NCBI GenBank assembly: GCA_038042195.1
Contig: JBBTET010000012.1
Coordinates: 62,001 to 126,000 of the forward strand
Origin: JACRIM01 sp038042195
Lineage (GTDB): Bacteria; Planctomycetota; Phycisphaerae; UBA1845; UTPLA1
Direction of reading: 5' to 3'
DNA length: 64,000 nucleotides
In this document: positions 58,025 to 64,000 of the stretch, in pieces
Numbering within the stretch: the stretch's first letter is position 1
Layout: every line of letters begins with the position of its first letter
Position numbers and translations under genes: made by a program
The notes under the pieces: generated by a model
Databases searched by the model: none
Seen by the model: the letters and a program-made list of their open reading frames with translations, nothing else
Told to the model about the DNA's origin: nothing

Positions 58025-58639
58025 ATGCAATGCGTCATGCACCATCGTCGACTTCTTGTGGCACTTCTGGCTTTGTTCTTGGTTGTGTTGGTGTGGTCCG
58101 GCATCCAGCCGAAGGATCGATTCACTTGGGTGCTTGAGGTTGCGCCGGCCGTGGTAGCGGCAGGTGTTCTACTTATCACGCGCCGGAGATTTCCTTTCAC
58201 GACGCTGGCTTATGTCGCCATGTGGATGCACGCGATGATCTTGCTCGTCGGCGGCAAATACACGTACGCCGAGGTTCCGTTGGGCGATTGGGTGCGTGAT
58301 GCGCTTTATCTCGCTCGGAATCACTACGACCGTCTTGGTCATTTCGCGCAAGGGTTCTTCCCGGCCGTTGTGGTGCGGGAAATCCTGTTGCGCAAGAGTC
58401 CGTTGCAGCCGGGGAAGTGGTTGTTTTTTATCGCGACGTGCATCTGCCTCGCGATCAGTGCTGTTTACGAACTGATTGAATGGTGGACGGCGCTGCTGAC
58501 CGGCGAGTCAGCGCAGGCGTTTCTCGGGACTCAGGGCGACGTGTGGGATACGCAGTGGGACATGATGCTTGCGTTGATCGGGGCCATCGTTTCACTCATC
58601 GCATTGAGTCGGCTCCACGATCGGCAGCTTCGCGGTTAG
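58025..58639 (+). CDS. DUF2238 (YjdF-like) membrane protein
   Basis: 204 residues with six membrane helices (LLVALLALFLVVLVWSGI, APAVVAAGVLLIT, LAYVAMWMHAMILLVGG, WLFFIATCICLAISAVYEL, WDMMLALIGAIVSLIALS). The conserved core is YTYAEVPLGDWVRDAL, HYDRLGHFAQGFFPAVVVRE and GDVWDTQWDMM. It is DUF2238 (PF09997), function unknown. MHHRRLL at 58037 is an alternative start. It lies 40 bases before the export operon. Confidence 0.85.
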   Translation: MQCVMHHRRLLVALLALFLVVLVWSGIQPKDRFTWVLEVAPAVVAAGVLLITRRRFPFTTLAYVAMWMHAMILLVGGKYTYAEVPLGDWVRDALYLARNHYDRLGHFAQGFFPAVVVREILLRKSPLQPGKWLFFIATCICLAISAVYELIEWWTALLTGESAQAFLGTQGDVWDTQWDMMLALIGAIVSLIALSRLHDRQLRG

Positions 58640-58679
58640 CCGAGGTTGGGGGAGTCGCTTATTATTCAGTGGAACTCCT

Positions 58680-59816
58680 ATGCGTCGCACGATTACCGTT
58701 TTTATTCTTGTCGCTGCCGGGCTGATCTCGTTCATCTATTACAAACAGGGGCGCACGGTGCCGTTCGTGGTGTCGGGCTTCATTGAGGCGGATGAGATCC
58801 GCGTTGGGTCGCGCGTCGGTGGGCGCGTGGCGGAGGTGTTGGTGGTGGAGGGGCAGCGGGTGAAGTCCGGGCAGCCGTTGTTTCGGATCGATCCGTTTGA
58901 TTTGCAGGAGCAGGCGGCGCAGGCTCGGGCGACGCTGGCGGCGTCGCGGGCGCAGCATGAGCGGTTGAAGGCGGGGTATCGCCCTGAGGAGATAGAGCAG
59001 GCCCGGGCCAAGCGCGATCAGATTCGCTCGACACTTGAACGGCTCACGGCCGGTCCGCGTCCGCAGGAGATTGAGATTGCCCGCGAGCTATTAAAGGTCG
59101 CGGAGGCGAGTTTGGAGTTGGCGGAATCGGAGTATGCGCGACTGGAGCGACTGAAGCAGGAATCGCAGGCTGCGCCGAAGGAGTTCGATGAGGCGGTGCG
59201 GTCTCTGAAAACTGGCCGGGCGAACGTGGCCGCGTCGCAAAAGCAGCTTGCGCTCCTGGTGGAGGGCACTCGCAAGGAGGAGATCGCTCAGGCGCGGGCA
59301 GCGTTGGCCGAGGCGGAGCAGGTGGTGAAGGTGCAGGAGCAGGGCTATCGCAAGGAGGACATCGCCCAGGCCGGGGCGGAGGAGGATGCGGCGGCGGCGC
59401 GCGTCGCGGCGATGGAGAAGCAGTTGAAGGAACTGGTGGTCCTGTCGCCGGGGGAGTGCGTGGTGGAGACGATTGACTTGCGACCGGGGGACTTGGTCGC
59501 GCCGAATGCGCCGGCGCTGTCGCTGCTCGACTTGTCGAAGATGTGGGTTCGTGCGTATGTGCCGGAGTCGCGGTTGGGCGAGGTGCGGCTGGACCAGCGC
59601 GTGCCGATTCGGGTTGACAATTTTCCGGAGAAGGTCTTCGCGTCGCGGGTCAGCTTCATCTCGCGCGAGGCGGAGTTCACCCCGAAAAACGTGCAGACGC
59701 CGGAGGAGCGGAGCAAGCAGGTGTTTCGGATCAAGGCGACGCTGGAGGAGGGGCTGGATCAGCTTCGGGTGGGGATGGCGGCGGATGTGATGCTGGACGA
59801 AAAGCACAAGCCATGA
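58680..59816 (+). CDS. HlyD-family membrane fusion protein
   Basis: 378 residues: signal anchor (TVFILVAAGLISFIYYKQG), biotinyl-lipoyl-like strand pair (VGSRVGGRVAEVLVVEGQRV), a long coiled-coil hairpin rich in Glu, Arg and Ala (about residues 75-245; ASRAQHERLKAGYRPEEIEQ and KQLALLVEGTRKEEIAQAR), and the second half of the beta barrel (MWVRAYVPESRLGEVRLDQR). It is the periplasmic adaptor for the ABC exporter encoded next, resembling YbhG. ATGA overlap with the ATPase gene. Confidence 0.9.
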   Translation: MRRTITVFILVAAGLISFIYYKQGRTVPFVVSGFIEADEIRVGSRVGGRVAEVLVVEGQRVKSGQPLFRIDPFDLQEQAAQARATLAASRAQHERLKAGYRPEEIEQARAKRDQIRSTLERLTAGPRPQEIEIARELLKVAEASLELAESEYARLERLKQESQAAPKEFDEAVRSLKTGRANVAASQKQLALLVEGTRKEEIAQARAALAEAEQVVKVQEQGYRKEDIAQAGAEEDAAAARVAAMEKQLKELVVLSPGECVVETIDLRPGDLVAPNAPALSLLDLSKMWVRAYVPESRLGEVRLDQRVPIRVDNFPEKVFASRVSFISREAEFTPKNVQTPEERSKQVFRIKATLEEGLDQLRVGMAADVMLDEKHKP

Positions 59817-60760
59817 CGACCTCGGTCATTTACACCGACCGCATCACCAAGCGATTCGGCTCGTTCGTGGCCGTGCGCGAGGTGACGTTGTCCGTGGAGC
59901 GGGGGAGTATTTTTGGGTTGTTGGGGCCGAATGGGTCGGGGAAGTCCACGCTGATTCGGATGTTGTGCGGCGTGTTGCGGCCGAGCGCCGGCGGCGGGTC
60001 GGTGCTGGGGGTTGATATTTGTAAAGACCCCGAGGCGGTGAAGCGGCGCATTGGGTACATGTCGCAGAAGTTTAGCCTGTATGCCGATTTATCGGTGATT
60101 GAGAACCTTCGCTTTTACGGTCGCATCTACGGCCTGTCGCCGGCGCGGCAGGCGGAGCGCGAGGCGGCGGTGATGCAACTGACCGGCGTGGGGCCGTTTG
60201 CGGAGCGACTGGCGGGGCAATTGTCGGGCGGGTGGAAGCAGCGGCTTGCTCTGGCTTGCGCGTTCATTCATGAGCCGGAGGTGATTTTTCTCGACGAGCC
60301 GACGGCGGGCATTGACCCGGTGGCGCGGCGAGACTTGTGGGATTTGCTTTTCGAACTGTCGCATCGCGGTGTGACCATGTTCGTCACGACACATTACATG
60401 GATGAGGCCGAGCGGTGTACGCACGTCGGGTACATCTACATGTCGCGGCTGATTGCGTTGGGGAAGCCGGCGGAGTTGAAGGCCGCGCCGGAGGTGACGC
60501 CGGCGGGGACACGGCGGTATGAGGTGACGTGTTCAGCGCCGACGGAGTCGTTGGCCCGTGCTCGGCGGCACGCGCTGGTGCGGGATGCGACATTGTTCGG
60601 CGATGCGCTGCATGTGTTGGTGGATGACAAGCTGACTGCCGATGCCTTGCTCGCTGACATTGCGCCGGGCGATATGACGGCGGGTACTCGGCCGATCGCG
60701 CCGACGCTGGAGGATGCGTTTGTGATTCTCAGCCGAAGCCATGAGCGGGACGCGGCATGA
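59813..60760 (+). CDS. ABC transporter ATPase (YbhF-like)
   Basis: 315 residues with one nucleotide-binding domain. Walker A is GPNGSGKST, the Q-loop is YMSQKFSLYADLSVIEN, the signature is LSGGWKQRLALACAF, Walker B is VIFLDEPTAGIDPVAR and the switch His is in FVTTHYMDEAERC. The last 90 residues are a regulatory extension (TRRYEVTCSAPTESLARARR). It powers export through the ABC-2 permease encoded downstream (four-base overlap). Confidence 0.92.
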   Translation: MTTSVIYTDRITKRFGSFVAVREVTLSVERGSIFGLLGPNGSGKSTLIRMLCGVLRPSAGGGSVLGVDICKDPEAVKRRIGYMSQKFSLYADLSVIENLRFYGRIYGLSPARQAEREAAVMQLTGVGPFAERLAGQLSGGWKQRLALACAFIHEPEVIFLDEPTAGIDPVARRDLWDLLFELSHRGVTMFVTTHYMDEAERCTHVGYIYMSRLIALGKPAELKAAPEVTPAGTRRYEVTCSAPTESLARARRHALVRDATLFGDALHVLVDDKLTADALLADIAPGDMTAGTRPIAPTLEDAFVILSRSHERDAA

Positions 60761-61902
60761 ACGGATTCCTCGCCATATTGCTCAAGGAGTTCTCTCACAT
60801 CCGGCGGGATCGTTCGACGATTTTCTTTGCACTGGTCGTGCCGTCGTTGCAACTCACCATCTTTGGTTTCGCGATCAAGACGACCATCGAGCACATTCCA
60901 CTGGTCGTGTTTGATCTCAACGGCAAGCAGGATAGTCGGCGGATTGTGGAAGCGCTGGAGGCGTCGCGGTCGTTTCGTGTGAGTGAGCGTGTGTATGACG
61001 CGGACACGTTTCGTCGGGCGATCACCAGCGGCCGGGCGAAGGCGGGGTTGCTGATTCCGGCGGATTATTCGGAGCGGCTGCTTCGCCGGGAGCAGGCCCA
61101 GGTGCAGATGCTGATTGATGGGAGCGATTCACAGGTGGCGACGACGGCGCTGAACACGACGAGCCTGGTGGTGTCGCGGATGTCGCTGGGCCGGGCGCGG
61201 GTGGTGGGCGAGGCAGCGCAATTCGGCCCGGCGCGAGACGAGCATGGCGAGATTGCGACGCCGATCGATGCGCGGGTGCGGTTGTTGTTCAATCCTGATT
61301 TGGAGAGTTCGCATTTCTTCGTGCCGGGACTGATTGCGATCATTTTGCAACTGGTGCTTGTTTTCCTGACGAGCTTTTCGATTGTGAAGGAGCGCGAACA
61401 TGGGACGCTGGAGCAACTGTTCGTGACTCCGGTGGGGCGCGCGGGATTGATGTTCGGGAAGTTGGTCCCGTATGCGTTGATGGCCTTCGGGGAATTGCTC
61501 ATCGTGCTGACCATGATGATGGTGGTGTTCGATGTGCCGATCCACGGGAGCCTCGCGTTGTTACTGGCATGGTCGTCGCTATTCATCGTGACGGCGTTGG
61601 GGCTGGGCTTGTTTATCTCGACGATTGCGAAGAGTCAGTTACAGGCGATGCAGTTTTCGTTTCTGGTGATGCTGCCGTCGGTGCTCTTGTCGGGGTTTAT
61701 GTTTCCGCGCGAGGAGATGCCGACGATTCTGTACCTTGTCGGATTTCTTCTGCCGGTGACGTATTACATTGAGATACTTCGGGCGGTGATTCTGCGTGCG
61801 GCTGATGCGGTGGACGTGTTGCCGGCGGTCTGCGGGCTTGCGGCGTGCTGCATCGTGATTCTGGGGCTGAGCCTGACGCGGTTCCGCAAGCAACTCGATT
61901 AA
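60757..61902 (+). CDS. ABC-2-type permease (YbhS/YhhJ-like)
   Basis: 381 residues. An N-terminal helix (STIFFALVVPSLQLTIFGFA) precedes a large extracytoplasmic domain (PLVVFDLNGKQDSRRIVEAL, GRAKAGLLIPADYSERLLRR) and then five helices from about residue 185 (LIAIILQLVLVFLTSFSIVK, SLFIVTALGLGLFISTIAKS, FSFLVMLPSVLLSGFMFPRE). EHGTLEQLFVTPVGRAGLMF is the conserved coupling segment. A probable drug or envelope-component exporter; only one permease is present, so it would dimerise. No clear terminator follows. Confidence 0.9.
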   Translation: MNGFLAILLKEFSHIRRDRSTIFFALVVPSLQLTIFGFAIKTTIEHIPLVVFDLNGKQDSRRIVEALEASRSFRVSERVYDADTFRRAITSGRAKAGLLIPADYSERLLRREQAQVQMLIDGSDSQVATTALNTTSLVVSRMSLGRARVVGEAAQFGPARDEHGEIATPIDARVRLLFNPDLESSHFFVPGLIAIILQLVLVFLTSFSIVKEREHGTLEQLFVTPVGRAGLMFGKLVPYALMAFGELLIVLTMMMVVFDVPIHGSLALLLAWSSLFIVTALGLGLFISTIAKSQLQAMQFSFLVMLPSVLLSGFMFPREEMPTILYLVGFLLPVTYYIEILRAVILRAADAVDVLPAVCGLAACCIVILGLSLTRFRKQLD

Positions 61903-62567
61903 TACTACAACACTATTAACGTAGTAATAAAGAAGTTATTATAGCCTCGTTTCCCCTCCATGGTACGGGTAAGTTTTGCGAGGGTCGCGCACTAGCAACG
62001 GGCCGCACTGCCGACTGGTGGATCGCACGAAATCGTCGCCCAGTAATTTCCCACGAACAGCGTCGGAGTCACTCGAGCCATGCGGAACTTCCCGTAGTAC
62101 CAGGGCCGCAAATGGATCACAGCGGCCCTCCATTGTGGGTTTTCCATCGTTAGGGGGACCGCTGGACCGTTGCCGATCGTGTTTATGTTGTTCCGCTGGA
62201 TGCGCCCGACACGGCAATGCGCCTAATGCTGACACAAATTCTCGCAGCCTCCATTCACTCAAACGTCAAACACCCTCATGTGACTCGTTTTGCGCCATCA
62301 TTGTTCCCCCCCCCCCGCGCAAAATCAGTAGTTTGCCAGAAAAAAACTATAAGTTGATATGTTACACGTACTTAGAGTCAACAATGGGCTTGAGCAATAC
62401 CTTTGGCGCAGCTGTCTCGTTGGTTTTGTGGTGTATCCCGGCGATCAAAAACCGCACATGAGCATGGGTGAGCGCGACGGAGGGCGCTGACCCATGGCTG
62501 AACACGCTCGGCGGCACAGTGGTCCACGGCCACATCAGCCATGTCGACTGCTACAGAAAGACGAAAG
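61903..62567. other. Intergenic region with poly-C tract
   Basis: No gene is supported in 665 bases. A run of 11 C lies at 62306-62316, followed by an A-rich stretch. I see no convincing promoter or RNA element, although the region must hold the promoter of the FG-GAP gene at its right end. Confidence 0.5.
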
Positions 62568-64000
62568 ATGAACCTGTTATCAACGTGTTTGAATCGTTGT
62601 GCGTTGCGCTGCGGACTTGCGGCGGCGTGCGGACTATTGGCAATCGCGGCCGCATCGGCGCCCGCGCTGGGGCAGTGCAGCCCGCAGCAACTGGCCAAGT
62701 TGATCGCCTCCGATGCGGCGTCGGCGGACCAGCTTGGCTTCTCGGTCGCGGTTTCGGGTGATACTGCGGTCGTCGGATCGATAAGGGACACCCACTCTGG
62801 CGCAGAAAACGCCGGCTCGGCCTACGTCTTTGTCAGCATCGGAGGCGTGTGGACCCAGCAGGCCAAGCTCATCGCCTCCGACGCGAGGGCGGGCGCAGCG
62901 TTTGGCAGCTCGATTACGATCTCGGGCGATACGGTTGTGGTTGGGGCACCTCTCCACTACAACGCACCAGGCGATCCTTTCATCAGCGGCTCGGTCTACG
63001 TCTTCGTTCGGTCCAGCGGCATATGGACCCAACAGGCTAGGCTGGCGGTCGCTGACGCGAATCCGTCTGACCAATTCGGAACCACGGTCGCGGTCTCGGG
63101 CGACACGGCGGCGGCGGGGGCGGCCTTTGGCGATGCCCCTGGCGCGCCCAACGCAGGCGCGCTATACGTCTTCGTCCGCTCCGGCGGCATATGGACCCAA
63201 CAGGCGAAGCTGACCGCTTCCGACGCAACGGCAAATGAAGATTTCGGCAGGTCGCTCGCACTCTCGAGCAACACGATTGTGGTCGGAGCGTACACCGATG
63301 ACCACGCCGGCGGGAGCGACGCAGGCTCAGCCTACGTCTTCGTCCGCACCGGCACCGTTTGGACCCAACAGACAAAACTCATCGGCTTCGACACGGCGGA
63401 TGGCGACAACTTCGGCAAATCGGTCGTGGTGTCGGGGGACACCGCGTTGGTCGGAGCGTGGTTTGACGTCCACGCGGGTGGTCCGGGCAGTCCGTTTAAC
63501 GGTCGAGGCTCGGCCTACGTTTTCGCTCGCAGCGGCGTGGTGTGGACCCAACAGGCCAAGCTGATCGCCTCTGACGCGGAGGGTGCGGACTTTTTCGGCC
63601 ACTCGGTTGCTTTGTCGGGCGACACGGCGGTGATTGGAGCAGTCGGCGACGACCACCCAGGCGTGTCCAACGCCGGCTCAGCCTACGTCTTCGCCCGCGC
63701 GAGCGCGGCATGGACCCAGCAGGCCAAGCTGATCGCCTCTGACGCGGCAGCCGTTGACCAATTCGGCTGGTCGGTGGGGGTCTCGGGCGATACGGCGGTG
63801 GTTGGGACATATAGCGACGACAACGCGGCCGGGGCCGACGCCGGCGCGGCTTACATCTTTGACCTTGGATGCGTTGCCGCGTTCTGTGCCGGAGACTTCA
63901 ACGGCGACAACATGGTCACCAACGCCGACATACCCGACTTTGTCGCTGCGCAGCTGGCCGGCGCATGCCCCGCCCCGCCCGCGACGTGCCCGGGCGATTT
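62568..64000 (+). CDS. Secreted FG-GAP repeat protein (partial)
   Basis: A frame open to the window end (477 codons). MNLLSTCLNRCALRCGLAAA begins a signal peptide ending about APALGQ. Seven FG-GAP units follow, each with QFGxSVAVSGDTAVVGA and GSAYVFVRSGxVWTQQAKL. The repeats form a beta-propeller that can bind Ca through Asp-rich loops. Near the cut end is a dockerin-like GDFNGDNMVTNADIPDFVAA and the start of another (CPGDF). It resembles secreted planctomycete proteins; the C-terminus is missing. Confidence 0.8.
   Translation, partial: MNLLSTCLNRCALRCGLAAACGLLAIAAASAPALGQCSPQQLAKLIASDAASADQLGFSVAVSGDTAVVGSIRDTHSGAENAGSAYVFVSIGGVWTQQAKLIASDARAGAAFGSSITISGDTVVVGAPLHYNAPGDPFISGSVYVFVRSSGIWTQQARLAVADANPSDQFGTTVAVSGDTAAAGAAFGDAPGAPNAGALYVFVRSGGIWTQQAKLTASDATANEDFGRSLALSSNTIVVGAYTDDHAGGSDAGSAYVFVRTGTVWTQQTKLIGFDTADGDNFGKSVVVSGDTALVGAWFDVHAGGPGSPFNGRGSAYVFARSGVVWTQQAKLIASDAEGADFFGHSVALSGDTAVIGAVGDDHPGVSNAGSAYVFARASAAWTQQAKLIASDAAAVDQFGWSVGVSGDTAVVGTYSDDNAAGADAGAAYIFDLGCVAAFCAGDFNGDNMVTNADIPDFVAAQLAGACPAPPATCPGD

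Overview
The window most likely comes from a planctomycete (Planctomycetota). The signs are several PEP-CTERM-type C-termini, exported proteins built of DCNGNGIPD-like Ca-binding repeats with a dockerin-like pair, a DUF1571 protein, a YXWGXW-repeat protein, and many lipoproteins with clear lipoboxes. This placement is an inference from gene content. No rRNA or other taxonomic marker is present.

1-31 kb is a stress and envelope island. Its left part (1-15 kb) is transcribed leftward. It holds a glycosyltransferase and its coupled partner, and many very small membrane proteins: DUF3185, DUF3309, an Lmo0937-like protein, a DUF883/YqjE-like pair and DUF1328. It also holds an AI-2E-type permease fused to a B12-binding-like domain, two ice-binding-domain (DUF3494) lipoproteins, a host-attachment-family protein, a WG-repeat protein, a divergent CsrA and the first of three DUF2294/MpsC proteins. 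From 15 to 25 kb both strands are used and six copies of one structured leader occur. Each copy has its own promoter, two or three hairpins and a strong intrinsic terminator, and each lies directly upstream of a gene on the same strand. The downstream genes are the DUF2294-csrA operon, a DUF1571-hydrolase operon, a hydrolase lipoprotein, an Ig-like lipoprotein, a DUF900-DUF4105 operon and a kaiC-kaiB-PAS operon. This looks like an undescribed transcription-attenuation or small-RNA regulon and is the main discovery candidate.

31-45 kb is mixed. It contains tRNA-Arg(UCU), a PEP-CTERM protein, a SpoIID/LytB-like protein, a 3' fragment of tRNA-Thr(UGU), a lipoprotein/glycosyltransferase/acyltransferase run, a POT peptide transporter, an HNH nuclease, and a lower-GC group of small exported proteins. 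Near 35.1 kb the plus strand switches from C-rich to G-rich, and it is still G-rich in a minus-strand gene at 52 kb.

45-64 kb holds a 2-oxoacid:ferredoxin oxidoreductase encoded as gamma-ferredoxin and alpha-beta fusions with a 32-residue membrane peptide between them. It also has a secreted endonuclease I, a sugar-phosphate transferase, and an unusually long NAD-dependent DNA ligase followed by an exonuclease-BRCT gene. A remnant of a second ligase 3' end lies just beyond, which points to insertion of a cassette into ligA. Then come a serine hydrolase, a DUF2238 membrane protein, an HlyD/ABC exporter operon, and an FG-GAP repeat protein cut by the window end.
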